From Paractinoplanes ovalisporus (GTDB lineage: Bacteria > Actinomycetota > Actinomycetes > Mycobacteriales > Micromonosporaceae): 64,000 nucleotides of DNA. The translations under genes were made by a program, and so were the position numbers. Where the stretch lies: NCBI RefSeq assembly GCF_016834655.1, contig NZ_JAENHP010000020.1, forward strand, positions 1 through 64,000. The letters are read 5' to 3'. Positions 14,596-23,043 of this stretch are shown one piece after another (position 1 is the stretch's first letter; every line of letters starts with the position of its first letter). The notes beneath the pieces were generated by a model, which was given only the letters and a program-made list of their open reading frames with translations, ran no database searches and was not told the DNA's origin.

Positions 14596-16638
14596 TCAAC
14601 GGGCGTCCATCGGCAGGCGTACGAGCACGGTGGTCCCCGGCCCGTCGTGGTCGAGCAGCTCGATGCTGCCGTGGTGCTTGCTGACCACCGCCCGGCTCAG
14701 CGTCATGCCCAGGCCGGTGCCCGGGATGGCCCCGTCCCGCGCCCGCGAGGTGCGGTAGAGCCCGGTGAACAGCTTCTCGCGCTCGTCGGTGGAGACGCCC
14801 AGCCCGGTGTCCGACACCGCCAGCTCGGCCGCCCGCCCGTCGGCCTTGAGCGTCACCCCGATGTGCCCGCCGTCGGGGCTGTACTTGACCGCGTTGCCGA
14901 GCAGGTTGTCGACCACCTGGCGCAGCCGCTTGCGGTCGCCCGGCAGCACCAGCCGGTCGGGCAGCTCGTCGTCGATGACCAGGGGCGCGCCCACGACCGC
15001 GGCCCGCGTCTTGGCGACCGAGTCGCGGACGACCTCGGCCAGGTCCATCGGCGTGAGCTGCACGTCGGCGTGACCGGTGTCCAGGGCGGACAGCTCCATC
15101 AGCTCGTTGATGATGTCGCGCAGCTGGTTGGTGTTGCGTTCGATCACCTCGAGCAGCCGCGGCCCGTCGGCCACCAGGCTCTTCTCGTCGGCCTCGCGCA
15201 GCAGTTCGGTGTAGGCGCTGATCGAGGTCAGCGGCGTGCGCAGCTCGTGCCCGACCAGCGCCAGATATTCGTTCTTGCTGCGCACGAGCTGCCGCTGCAG
15301 ATCCTCGACCCGGTGCTTCTCGACGAACTGCCCGATGTGCGCCGCGATCCCGGACATCAGGGCGAGCAGTTCGTCCTCGGGGTCTTCGATCGAGTCGGTG
15401 AACACGACCAGCACACCGAGGGTCTCAAAGCCTTCCCGTACGGGCACCGCCAGCGCCGTGTGCAGGGAGCCCGACTCGGCCGTCTCCGGCGAGATCAGGC
15501 TCTGCGGGCGGCCCACGTCCCGGATCCACAACGGCTTGCCCACCTGCCACGCGCGCCCGGCCAGTCCCACCCCGTACGGCAGGTCGGCCGGCACCTCGAT
15601 CCGCGCCGACCGGCCGGGGGCGGTCCACTGGGCGGCCGACCGCACCACGGCCGCCGTCTCGTCGACCAGCCACAGCTCGGCGTGCAGCCACTGCAGGGTG
15701 CTGACCACGGCCTCGAGCACCCGCGGACCGGCCGCCTCGATGCTCGGCGCGTCGGCCAGCGCGGTGGTGACCGCCAGCTCGCAGGTGCGGAACCGCTCGA
15801 CCCGCTTGCGCCGGGTGACGTCCTGCACGGCCTGGACCGCGCCCACCGTCCGGCCCCCAGGACCGGTGATCGGGTGCGCGTCGACCAGGTAGTGGCGGTT
15901 GCGCCGGTTGGGGTCCTGGAGCACCACGTCGCTGTCGCGCAGGTGGGCGCCGCGAAGGGCGCTGAGCAGGCCGAGGTCGTCGCCGGGATGCCCGAGGTCG
16001 TCCCGGATGCGGCGCATGCGCTCGTTGACGAACACGATGCGGCCCTGCTCGTCGCAGGCGGTCACGCCGTCGTGCAGGCTGTCGAGCACCGCGTCGAGGA
16101 AGCGGCGCTGGCGGTCGATCTCGTACCGGGCCAGCTGCTCGGTGATCAGCAGGGTGCCGACCAGCGCGGCCTCGGCCACCGAGCGGCCCTGCTCCGCCGA
16201 CCAGTGCCGGGGCTCGGTGTCGGCGGCGCAGCAGACGGCCAGGACAGCGCCGTTCTGGTCACGCATGGGATGGCCCAGATAGGCCCCGATGTGCCCGCGC
16301 AGCCGGACCGGCACCCGGTCGTCGGCCGACAGGTCGTCGATCACGAGCGGCTCACCCGTCCCGGCGACGATCCCGGCCATCGAGCCCTCGAGGGGCGATT
16401 CCGGCACCTTCCAGGCCTCGGTCAGACCGTGGCCGCCATAGAGGCGCAGGGTGCTGCCGCGCACCAGGTGGATCATGCCGACCGGGGCGTGCGCGGCGCG
16501 GGCCAGCAGGGCGGCCAGCTCGTCGCCGCCGCCGCCGTCCAGCGAGGCCGGATGCAGCTCCGCGACCTCGTGCAACAGGCTCTCGTCGAGGCCACCGGGC
16601 CACGCTTCGCGGCCAGGGTCGTCTCGCCGCTTCGCCAC
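14596..16638 (-). CDS. Soluble sensor histidine kinase with GAF-PAS-GAF domains
   Basis: 680 residues with no membrane helix. In order: a GAF domain (about 30-165, ending ..GHPMRDQNGAVLAVCCAAD), a PAS domain (about 180-290, AVLDSLHDGVTACDEQGRIVFVNE), a second GAF (about 300-440), HisKA with LVGHELRTPLTSISAYTE (phosphorylated His near 465), and HATPase_c with DNLLGNAVKYSPDGG, SDTGLGVSTDE and GTGLGM. It should autophosphorylate in response to a cytoplasmic ligand or redox cue and pass phosphate to a response regulator. No receiver gene is nearby, so it is an orphan. It lies upstream of, and on the same strand as, the methanethiol-oxidase-like gene. Confidence 0.93.
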   Translation of the reverse strand: MAKRRDDPGREAWPGGLDESLLHEVAELHPASLDGGGGDELAALLARAAHAPVGMIHLVRGSTLRLYGGHGLTEAWKVPESPLEGSMAGIVAGTGEPLVIDDLSADDRVPVRLRGHIGAYLGHPMRDQNGAVLAVCCAADTEPRHWSAEQGRSVAEAALVGTLLITEQLARYEIDRQRRFLDAVLDSLHDGVTACDEQGRIVFVNERMRRIRDDLGHPGDDLGLLSALRGAHLRDSDVVLQDPNRRNRHYLVDAHPITGPGGRTVGAVQAVQDVTRRKRVERFRTCELAVTTALADAPSIEAAGPRVLEAVVSTLQWLHAELWLVDETAAVVRSAAQWTAPGRSARIEVPADLPYGVGLAGRAWQVGKPLWIRDVGRPQSLISPETAESGSLHTALAVPVREGFETLGVLVVFTDSIEDPEDELLALMSGIAAHIGQFVEKHRVEDLQRQLVRSKNEYLALVGHELRTPLTSISAYTELLREADEKSLVADGPRLLEVIERNTNQLRDIINELMELSALDTGHADVQLTPMDLAEVVRDSVAKTRAAVVGAPLVIDDELPDRLVLPGDRKRLRQVVDNLLGNAVKYSPDGGHIGVTLKADGRAAELAVSDTGLGVSTDEREKLFTGLYRTSRARDGAIPGTGLGMTLSRAVVSKHHGSIELLDHDGPGTTVLVRLPMDAR

Positions 16639-16657
16639 CCGTCCAGCCTATAAGGTG

Positions 16658-17347
16658 CTAATTGCCGGAAAGCCCCGAATCATCATGTACGCGACGGTAT
16701 CGCAGGTCGGCGATCGGCCGGCCGGCTCCGGTGCCGCGCCGCTCGAACTTGGTCTCCGGCCGCCCGGCCCGGTCGTGGTCGACCAGTTCGAGCCCGGGAT
16801 CGGCGTCGAGCACCTCGGCCATGGCCTCGGCGTAGTGCGGCCAGTCGGTCGCGCAGTGCAGGACGCCGCCCGGGCGCAGCCGGTCGCGCAGCAGGGCCAC
16901 GTTGCCGGGCTGAACCAGGCGGCGCTTGTGATGACGGGCCTTGGGCCACGGGTCGGGGAAGAAGATGTGCACGGCGTCGAGGCGGCCGGGCGCCAGGCGG
17001 TGCACCAGTTGCATGGCGTCACCGCGGGCCACCCGTACGTGGGAAAGCTCTTGATCTTGAAGGAGGGCGAGCAGGTTGCCGATGCCGGGCGTGTGGACCT
17101 CGATGCCCAGATAGTCGCGGCCGGGATCGGCCCGCGCCATCGCGGCCAGGGTGTCACCCATGCCGAAACCGATCTCCAGCACCTTGGGCGCCGGTCGGCC
17201 GAAGAGCTCGTCGAGGTCCAGCGGAGTGCGGTCACCGTCCTCCACGGTCAGGCCGACCGAGGGCCAGAGGGCGGTGTGGGCGTCGGCGTGGCGCGCGCTC
17301 ATGCGGCCCCGGCGCGGGTGGAAGGTGCGGATCGGCGGGTGGGTCAC
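16658..17347 (-). CDS. trmB: tRNA (guanine(46)-N7)-methyltransferase
   Basis: 229 residues from GTG 17347. The class I methyltransferase motif is EIGFGMGD, with the following acidic motif GIEVHTPGIG binding S-adenosylmethionine. IFFPDPWPKARHHKRRLV is the family signature that holds the catalytic Asp, and TKFERRG near the end is the tRNA-contacting motif. It adds m7G at position 46 of the variable loop. The opening RTFHPRRGRMSARHADA is typical of actinobacterial TrmB. It follows the 17357-17728 gene by nine bases, so the two are probably co-transcribed. Confidence 0.97.
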   Translation of the reverse strand: MTHPPIRTFHPRRGRMSARHADAHTALWPSVGLTVEDGDRTPLDLDELFGRPAPKVLEIGFGMGDTLAAMARADPGRDYLGIEVHTPGIGNLLALLQDQELSHVRVARGDAMQLVHRLAPGRLDAVHIFFPDPWPKARHHKRRLVQPGNVALLRDRLRPGGVLHCATDWPHYAEAMAEVLDADPGLELVDHDRAGRPETKFERRGTGAGRPIADLRYRRVHDDSGLSGN

Positions 17348-17356
17348 CCCATGTTT

Positions 17357-17728
17357 CTACGCCGAGACGTCGATCCGGCTTCCGCCGCCCTGGCTCAGAT
17401 AGTCGAGGGCCTTGGGCAGGAACGCCGCGACCGGGTTGGGGCCGCCGGTCTGCTCGTACCGCCGGTTGAGGTCCTTGAGATAGAGCGCCGTGGCCTCCTG
17501 ACCGGGCGCGAGACGGCCCGCGGCCCGCTCCGAGGAGAGGATCGCGGCGAACGCGGTGGCCGACTGCTTGGACGGGTCCCGCTGACCGGTGACCTGGAAG
17601 ATCAGCTCGCGGTCGCGGCCGGTCAGGTAGTCGTCGGTGCGCTCGGCCGGCTTCTCCGCGCGCGCGGTGCGGTTGAGCATCAGCGGCGGGTAGGCGGTGC
17701 GCGCGCTGCCCGGTCCGGAGACGGTCAT
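17357..17728 (-). CDS. Small conserved-looking protein of unknown function
   Basis: 123 residues from the ATG at 17728, with an excellent ribosome site (GGAGGT). It is soluble and helical, with segments DDYLTGRDRELIFQVTG, SATAFAAILSSERAAGRL and EATALYLKDLNRRYEQTG. No family is recognised. The nine-base gap to trmB puts it in the same operon, but nothing suggests a role in tRNA modification. Confidence 0.72.
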   Translation of the reverse strand: MTVSGPGSARTAYPPLMLNRTARAEKPAERTDDYLTGRDRELIFQVTGQRDPSKQSATAFAAILSSERAAGRLAPGQEATALYLKDLNRRYEQTGGPNPVAAFLPKALDYLSQGGGSRIDVSA

Positions 17729-17795
17729 GCATTACCTCCATCGCAACCCTGGTGCTCCCGGTCAACTCCCCTATCGGCAACCCCGCCCGGGCTGC

Positions 17796-18752
17796 TTAGC
17801 GCACCGGTTGCACGCTGGGCTGGGAGCCCTCGTGGAACGGCGTGCGCTTGTTCCTGGCCAGGTCGACCAGGATCACCCACGAGCCGTTGCGGTACTGCCC
17901 GGTGATCGCCGCGCGGCCGGTCGAGAGGTACGCCATCTCGCGGTCCAGGGTTCCGCCGACGGTCTTCTTGGCCCGGGTCTTCGTGTCGTACTCGACGACG
18001 TGCACCGGCTGGTCGTCGGCCTTGGTCTCGCCCTCCTGGGAGGCGGTCCAGGCCAGCTTCGCCCCGTCCGCCCGCCAGCTCGGCACGACCGCGAAGCCCC
18101 GGGTCTGCAGGCTGCCTCCGCCGTACGCGGCCACGGTCTGCTCGCCGCCGGTGGCCAGCTCACCCACGCTGAGGCAGGCGTCGTAGACCGACTCGCAGTC
18201 GCCGCCGCGGAACGCGACCCGGGTGCCGTCCGGCGACCAGGCCACGGCGTCGTCGGTGCGCAGCCGCTCGGTCAGCGACCCGGCCCGCGCGGTGACCGGC
18301 GCGGGCTCGGCCGGCAGATCCTCGCCCCGGCAGTCACGCGGGAAGAGCACCTCGGGGGCGGCCTTGCCGGTCGCCGCGATCTTGTAGACCCCGGGCCCAC
18401 CGGAGCAGGACAGCGAGGCGAACGCGATCGACCTGCCGTCGGGCGACCACGAGGGGCCGGCGGCGGCGCGCGTGGTCAGGCGGCGCTGGCCGGTGCCGTC
18501 CGCCTTCATCACGAAGAGGTAGCCGCCCTTGAGGAACGCGATCGACTTGCCGTCGGGCGACCAGCGCGGCCGGGCCTGGTTGCCGCCGGTGGTGAGCCGC
18601 TTCTCGGTCGCGCCCTTGCTGACATAGATGTCGCCGTTGCGGACGTACGCCACCAGGCTGGGCAGACTTGTCGTCGCGGCCGTCGCCGCACCCGGGTGCA
18701 CCATCGCACCGGCAACGACGGCCGCCCATGCCAGACCGCTGACCACCTTCAT
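17796..18752 (-). CDS. Secreted TolB-like beta-propeller protein
   Basis: 318 residues with a Sec signal peptide (MKVVSGLAWAAVVAGAMV...GAATA; cleavage near 26). The rest is a series of PD40/WD40-like blades with the repeated motif RWSPDGKSIAFL, SWSPDGRSIAFA, AWSPDGTRVAFRG and SWRADGAKLAWT. TolB-type propellers usually bind proteins or peptides; there is no Tol-Pal system in such actinomycetes. Two cysteine pairs (around FPRDCRGE and DCESVYDACLS) could form disulfides outside the cell. Function unknown. Confidence 0.85.
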   Translation of the reverse strand: MKVVSGLAWAAVVAGAMVHPGAATAATTSLPSLVAYVRNGDIYVSKGATEKRLTTGGNQARPRWSPDGKSIAFLKGGYLFVMKADGTGQRRLTTRAAAGPSWSPDGRSIAFASLSCSGGPGVYKIAATGKAAPEVLFPRDCRGEDLPAEPAPVTARAGSLTERLRTDDAVAWSPDGTRVAFRGGDCESVYDACLSVGELATGGEQTVAAYGGGSLQTRGFAVVPSWRADGAKLAWTASQEGETKADDQPVHVVEYDTKTRAKKTVGGTLDREMAYLSTGRAAITGQYRNGSWVILVDLARNKRTPFHEGSQPSVQPVR

Positions 18753-18877
18753 GACGAACGCCCCCCGACGCGTCTGACCTGCTTGTACATCGAGAGGATC
18801 GTCGCAACCGTTCTGCTCCTAAGCGATTCCCACACGCGAAACCGGGAATTTCCCCCCGATCCGGTGAGTGTGTGCGC

Positions 18878-19636
18878 TCAGGACTCCGGCTCCCAGTGGT
18901 GCGGGTTCCAGTCGGCGTCGGAGGCGACGGCGTTCAGCGGGGCGCGGTGGGGCGCCAGGCCGCGGGGCTGCTCGACGATCGGGGCGGCGGGCCGGGCCGG
19001 CGGCTCGGGCTCGGACCGCGGGGCCGGGATCTCGTCGTCCCACGCGTAGCGGCTCACCGGCGGCGGGTCGGCCGCGGCGGCGTACGTCTGGGCGGCCGAA
19101 TCGGAGGCCAGGCCGCGGATCCGGGCCCAGGCCATCAGCACCGCGCCGATCAGCAGGAGAATGCCGACGAACCGCACGACGGTGGCCGCCACCAGGACCT
19201 GACGCCAGCCCGCGCCGGCGAACACCTGGGCCACGATCGTCACGATCGCGACCAGGCCGTAGAGACGCAGCACGAGGCGGGGTCGCGGGTACCACCGCCA
19301 CTGGTCGGAGAACCGGTCGGCCACCCGGCGGGTGCCGCGGCTGAAGACGACCAGCGCGACCAGCACGCCCACCAGCAGCCCGAACCAGACCAGGCTGAGC
19401 AGCCCGTGGACGATCGCCTCGTCGGTGCGGGGCGTCGGCTCGCCCGGGGCGGGCAGCCCGAGCCGGGTCATGGCCACCGCCAGCGAACAGGCCGCGAGAA
19501 GCACGAGCAGGCCGACCGTCACCCAGGTGGCGACGTGCCAGCCGAGCGGCGGCCCCTGCGGGGCGGAATGCGCCGAACGACAGGTATGCCCCTGTCCGGG
19601 GCGCTCCAACATGGTTCCGCAGCGTTCGCACAGCAC
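18878..19636 (-). CDS. Zinc-ribbon membrane protein (DUF4328-like)
   Basis: 252 residues from GTG 19636. The N-terminus has a small zinc-ribbon-like cluster (LCERCGTMLERPGQGHTC). About four membrane segments follow (around 33-55, 80-100, 130-150, 155-175), with the motif DQWRWYPRPRLVLRLYGL between the second and third. The C-terminal tail (about 185-252) is Pro/Ala-rich and probably disordered in the cytoplasm. The arrangement resembles DUF4328 membrane proteins of actinomycetes; no biochemical role is known. It is divergent from the 19710 gene. Confidence 0.72.
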   Translation of the reverse strand: MLCERCGTMLERPGQGHTCRSAHSAPQGPPLGWHVATWVTVGLLVLLAACSLAVAMTRLGLPAPGEPTPRTDEAIVHGLLSLVWFGLLVGVLVALVVFSRGTRRVADRFSDQWRWYPRPRLVLRLYGLVAIVTIVAQVFAGAGWRQVLVAATVVRFVGILLLIGAVLMAWARIRGLASDSAAQTYAAAADPPPVSRYAWDDEIPAPRSEPEPPARPAAPIVEQPRGLAPHRAPLNAVASDADWNPHHWEPES

Positions 19637-19709
19637 GACAGGATGATGCCCGATGATCGCGGCTCGCGCTGCCCCTGGTCACCGCGGCCGGGCGACGTAC
19701 GCTGGGGTC

Positions 19710-20054
19710 ATGACCTGGGCCGGACGCACACGCGCCGGTCTCGCCGCGCTCGTGATGGCGGTGCTGGCCCTGAGCGGGGTCACGCTGGTCTCGGCGGGCG
19801 CCTTTCCGGGCGCTGGTCACCACGACGTCGCCGGCTCGGCTCGGTCCGGGATCGCGGAGTACACGCCGGACGATCACCAGCACGGTGCCGAGTGGACACC
19901 GACGGCGAGTCACCGGCTGCGTCCGGCCGCCAACGTCCCCGTACGCAACACCGTTCCGGCCGAGGGCCACGCCCTGGCGGCCGTCGATCTCGTTGTTCCG
20001 GCTGGTGGCGAGGGCCACGGCGACGAAGCTTCAAGTTCGGTCCTCCGGGTATAG
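19710..20054 (+). CDS. Small exported or membrane-anchored protein, His-rich
   Basis: 114 residues from the ATG at 19710. A basic start (MTWAGRTRAG) leads into one hydrophobic segment ending LVSAGAF, which may be a signal peptide or anchor. The rest is hydrophilic with scattered histidines (PGAGHHDVAGS, DDHQHGAEW, EGHALAAV, GGEGHGDEA), which could bind metal. No family recognised. It precedes the alpha/beta-hydrolase gene by 55 bp on the same strand. Confidence 0.55.
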   Translation: MTWAGRTRAGLAALVMAVLALSGVTLVSAGAFPGAGHHDVAGSARSGIAEYTPDDHQHGAEWTPTASHRLRPAANVPVRNTVPAEGHALAAVDLVVPAGGEGHGDEASSSVLRV

Positions 20055-20109
20055 CGACCGGGCCCTGCCGCGCCCCGTTGCCCGCCCGAGCCCGAAGAAG
20101 GACCGTCGC

Positions 20110-20751
20110 ATGCACCCCCAGCCCCCGCGCCGCTCCACCCATGCCACGAACAGTCCGCTGAACCGTCTCGTCTACGACCGCTGGGGCGAGTTCGGCCGGC
20201 CCGTCCTGCTCCTGCACGGCCTGCTCTTCGACCGCACCATGTGGTGGCCGGTCGCCGCCGAGCTGGCCGGCGACTGCACGGTCATCGCCCCCGACCTGCC
20301 CGGCCACGGCCAGTGCCCGCACCGCACGGACTACAGCCTCGAACGGATCGCCGCCGACCTGGCGTCCCTGGTGAACGACCTGCAGCTGCACCGGGCGCCG
20401 ATCGTCGTCGGCCATGGCACGTCGGCCTGGCTGGCGATCGCGTTCGCCGACGCGTACGCGACCCACTGCCTGCTCACCCTCGACGAGCCCGAGGACAGCA
20501 TGCCGGCCACGGTCGACGACCTGCTCGAGGCGGCCGGCCTGGCGGCGGTGCCGGAGCACTACCGCCCGTTCGCCGAGCCCCGCCGCGATCCGGCACTCCT
20601 GAAGGCGTACGCGGGCTGGAAAGCGCAACCACCCACCCGCCGGCTGGCCGTCGCCGGGCCGGGCTCGGGACCCGCCGGCCCGGCCCCGGAGCACTTCACC
20701 CACCTCACCGACCCGGAGGGTTTCGCCGGCCGGTTGCGCGCCCTGCTCTGA
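20110..20751 (+). CDS. Alpha/beta hydrolase fold protein without the usual nucleophile
   Basis: 213 residues from the ATG at 20110. The fold is clear: PVLLLHGLLFDRTMWWPVAAEL, VIAPDLPGHGQCPH and the C-terminal EHFTHLTDPEGFAGRL with a likely catalytic-type His. At the nucleophile elbow, however, the sequence is VVGHGTSAW: the residue that is Ser in GHSxG is Gly. The next Ser is two positions later and would not be at the sharp turn. The protein is also short for the family (about 260), with a reduced cap. It may be non-catalytic or use another mechanism. Confidence 0.82.
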   Translation: MHPQPPRRSTHATNSPLNRLVYDRWGEFGRPVLLLHGLLFDRTMWWPVAAELAGDCTVIAPDLPGHGQCPHRTDYSLERIAADLASLVNDLQLHRAPIVVGHGTSAWLAIAFADAYATHCLLTLDEPEDSMPATVDDLLEAAGLAAVPEHYRPFAEPRRDPALLKAYAGWKAQPPTRRLAVAGPGSGPAGPAPEHFTHLTDPEGFAGRLRALL

Positions 20752-20827
20752 GTCATCGTCCGATCACGTCGCACACGACGGCGATCCATGCCCTCGAGAG
20801 CCGGGCGTGGACGTCAGCCGGCACGGT

Positions 20828-21238
20828 TCAGGGCCGGGTTTGCAGCTCATGGAGGAGTTGTTCGACGCGGGTGCGGATGTCGTCGCGGATAGGGCGGACG
20901 GCCTCGAGGTTCTGGCCGGCGGGGTCGTCGAGTTTCCAGTCTTCGTAGCGTTTGCCGGGGAAGAACGGGCAGGTGTCGCCGCAGCCCATGGTGATCACGA
21001 CGTCGCTGGCTTCGACGGCCTCGGGTTCGAGTTTCTTGGGGTGCTCGGCGGTGATGTCGATGCCGACTTCGGCCATCGCGGCGACAGCGACGGGGTTGAT
21101 CCGGTCGGCGGGTTCGGAGCCGGCGGAGCGGATCTCGACGGTGTCCCCGGCGAGGTGGCGCAGCCAGCCGGCGGCCATCTGGGAGCGGCCGGCGTTGTGG
21201 ACGCAGACGAACAGGACGCTGGGCTTGGTGCTGGTCAT
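20828..21238 (-). CDS. arsC: Arsenate reductase, low-molecular-weight phosphatase family
   Basis: 136 residues from the ATG at 21238 (GGAG upstream); an in-frame ATG at 21307 that overlaps the aquaporin stop by 4 bp is possible but adds a Pro/His-rich extension not seen in the family. The P-loop is C12-VHNAG-R18-S, and further cysteines are C86 and C90 in MGCGDTCPF. The WKLDDPAGQ motif carries the general-acid Asp. It reduces arsenate to arsenite with thioredoxin or mycothiol as electron donor. The product would leave through the aquaglyceroporin encoded just upstream. Last gene of the arsR-aqp-arsC operon. Confidence 0.92.
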   Translation of the reverse strand: MTSTKPSVLFVCVHNAGRSQMAAGWLRHLAGDTVEIRSAGSEPADRINPVAVAAMAEVGIDITAEHPKKLEPEAVEASDVVITMGCGDTCPFFPGKRYEDWKLDDPAGQNLEAVRPIRDDIRTRVEQLLHELQTRP

Positions 21239-21303
21239 CGTGGTGGCTCCGGTGGTCAGGTGATGGTGGGGCGGCGGCGTTCGACGAGGACGACGTCGTG
21301 TGC

Positions 21304-22035
21304 TCATCGCGGCGCGGCCTCCTGCTCAGCGTGCGGGACGACGACGTCGGCGGCCGTCGGGGCGGTGCCGGGATACCACCAGGCGATGGCGGCGCCGGCC
21401 AGCAGGCCGCCGGCCAGTTGCGCGGCCAGGAACGCCGGCGTCGAGGCGGGGGCGATGCCGGCGAAGGTGTCGCTGAACATGCGGCCGATGGTGACGGCGG
21501 GGTTCGCGAAGCTGGTCGACGAGGTCCACCAGTAGGCGGCGCCGATGTAGGCGCCGACCGCGGCCGGAGCGGTGACGGCGCGGCCGGAGCGGGCCAGCGC
21601 GACGATGAGCAGGACGAGGCCACCGGTGGCGACTGTCTCGGCGAGCCAGAGGTTGGAGCTGGACCGGGCGGTGGTCGCGACGGAGATGGCGGGCAGGCCG
21701 AACATGAGGTTGGCCAGGATGGCGCCGCCGACCGCCCCGGCGGTTTGGGCCAGGGTGTAGGCGAGCAGGTCGCGTCCGGTCAGTCCGGTGCGCGCGGGGC
21801 GGCCGAGCCACCAGTCGACGGCGGAGACGACCGGGTTGAAGTGGGCGCCGGAGACCGGGCCGAAGGTGAGGATCAGCGCGGTCAGGGCCAGCGCGGTCGC
21901 GACGGCGTTCTCCAGCAACTGCAGGCCGACCTGGTGCGGGGAGAGCCGGGTCGCGGCGATGCCGGAACCGACGACCGCGGCGACCAGCAGGGCGGTTCCG
22001 GTGAACTCGGCGCTGGCGCGGCGGGCGAGGGTCAC
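21304..22035 (-). CDS. MIP/aquaporin family channel of the arsenic operon
   Basis: 243 residues from GTG 22035, which overlaps the arsR stop by 4 bp. Six membrane helices and two half-helices are visible. The two pore motifs are HFNPVVS (first, Ala replaced by Val) and FANPAVTI (second, canonical). Placed between arsR and arsC, it matches AqpS-type channels, which let arsenite made by ArsC flow out down its gradient and replace an ArsB/Acr3 pump. No Acr3 or ArsB gene is present in the window. Confidence 0.92.
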   Translation of the reverse strand: MTLARRASAEFTGTALLVAAVVGSGIAATRLSPHQVGLQLLENAVATALALTALILTFGPVSGAHFNPVVSAVDWWLGRPARTGLTGRDLLAYTLAQTAGAVGGAILANLMFGLPAISVATTARSSSNLWLAETVATGGLVLLIVALARSGRAVTAPAAVGAYIGAAYWWTSSTSFANPAVTIGRMFSDTFAGIAPASTPAFLAAQLAGGLLAGAAIAWWYPGTAPTAADVVVPHAEQEAAPR

Positions 22036-22406
22036 GCGTCGGCCGCGGCGGTCATGGCGGAGGCGTCCAGCAGTTGCGACAGCTCGGCCAGGGCGGACGG
22101 GACGACCCGGTAGTAGACCCAGGACGCGCGGCGTTCGCCGGTGATCAGGCCGGCGTCGCGGAGCACTTTCAGGTGGTGCGAGATGGTCGGCGCGGTCTGG
22201 GCGAACGCGTCGAGCAGGTCGCAGACACACACTTCGGCGCCGGCCCGGGCGGCGATCAGCGAGAGCAGCCGCAGCCGGACCGGGTCGCTGAGGGCCTTGA
22301 AGGTCTGGGCGAACGCGACGGCATCGGGCTCGCTGACCGGCTCGGCGACCATCGGCGTGCTGCAGCAGCCCTCGCCCGGGATCACCGGCAGCTCTGAATT
22401 CGACAC
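22032..22406 (-). CDS. arsR: ArsR family arsenic-responsive repressor
   Basis: 124 residues from GTG 22406. Winged helix with the recognition segment TAPTISHHLKVLRDAGLI. Cysteines are a vicinal pair C14-C15 near the N-terminus and C60/C62 in EVCVCDLL. In the Corynebacterium ArsR an N-terminal Cys pair plus one Cys near position 55 binds arsenite, so a similar site is likely here. Binding releases DNA and derepresses the operon. A TTGCCA-17-CAAACT promoter on the minus strand would start transcription about at the GTG, so the mRNA may be leaderless. Confidence 0.93.
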   Translation of the reverse strand: MSNSELPVIPGEGCCSTPMVAEPVSEPDAVAFAQTFKALSDPVRLRLLSLIAARAGAEVCVCDLLDAFAQTAPTISHHLKVLRDAGLITGERRASWVYYRVVPSALAELSQLLDASAMTAAADA

Positions 22407-22444
22407 CCGTCGAGTTTGACACTTGTCGAATCCGATGGCAATCT
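22399..22444. promoter_or_regulatory. Divergent ars promoter and likely ArsR operator
   Basis: TTCGACA (22399-22405) and TGTCGAA (22424-22430) form a perfect 7-bp inverted repeat with an 18-bp spacer, covering the arsR start codon and the space before the divergent gene. Rightward, TTGACA (22416-22421) is followed 17 bp later by a weak CAATCT. Leftward, TTGCCA-17-CAAACT points to arsR. One bound repressor could silence both directions. Confidence 0.6.
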
Positions 22445-22483
22445 GCGGATTAGATGGCAGTCGAATTCGCTGGAGGTCCGGAG

Positions 22484-22969
22484 ATGTCTCGTGTTCAGCT
22501 CGCGTTGCGGGTCGCCGATCTGGAGGGGTCGGTGGCGTTCTATTCCAAGTTGTTCGGGGTCGAGCCGGCCAAGCGCCGGCCCGGGTATGCGAACTTCGCG
22601 ATCGCCGAGCCGCCGCTCAAGCTCGTCCTGCTCGAAGGCGAGTCTGGGAACCCGACCGTGATGGACCACCTCGGCGTCGAGGTCGAGACGTCCGAGGCGG
22701 TGGACGCGGCGACCACCCGGCTGACGGAGTCGGGGCTGGTCACCCTGACCGAGGGCGACACCGAGTGCTGCTACGCGCTGCAGGACAAGGTGTGGGTCCG
22801 CGGTCCCGGCAACGAGCCGTGGGAGGTCTACGTCGTCAAGGGCGACTCCGACGTCGGCGACAAGCCGATGCCCGACGCCGTCGACTGCTGTGCGGACAGC
22901 CCGGCCGCCGCTGCGGTCCCGCCGCGGCCGGGCTCGGCCGTGGCGCCGGCGTCATCCGGCTGCTGCTGA
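22484..22969 (+). CDS. CadI/ArsI family metalloprotein (glyoxalase fold)
   Basis: 161 residues from the ATG at 22484, with GGAGG upstream. One glyoxalase/dioxygenase-type domain (1-120): MSRVQLALRVADLEGSVAFY, PGYANFAIAEPPLKLVLLE, MDHLGVEVE (His62) and EPWEVY (Glu114). The vicinal C95-C96 in DTECCYAL matches the organoarsenical-binding pair of ArsI C-As lyase, but the first metal ligand, His5 in ArsI, is Gln5 here, as in CadI proteins. The tail is Ala/Pro-rich with extra cysteine pairs (DCCADS and a terminal GCC). It is divergent from arsR and likely arsenic-inducible. Demethylation of methylarsenite or metal sequestration are both possible. Confidence 0.88.
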   Translation: MSRVQLALRVADLEGSVAFYSKLFGVEPAKRRPGYANFAIAEPPLKLVLLEGESGNPTVMDHLGVEVETSEAVDAATTRLTESGLVTLTEGDTECCYALQDKVWVRGPGNEPWEVYVVKGDSDVGDKPMPDAVDCCADSPAAAAVPPRPGSAVAPASSGCC

Positions 22970-23043
22970 GGAACCCCGGACGGGTCGATCGCCGACTCGC
23001 GGGATTCGGATGTCGTCGGGGTCGTGGGCGGTTGCGGCGGTGA

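Noticed and set aside
14269..16653. A 794-codon open frame on the plus strand opposite the histidine kinase
   Set aside because: It is an Arg/Gly/His-rich shadow typical of GC-rich DNA; the minus strand has complete GAF, PAS, HisKA and HATPase motifs.
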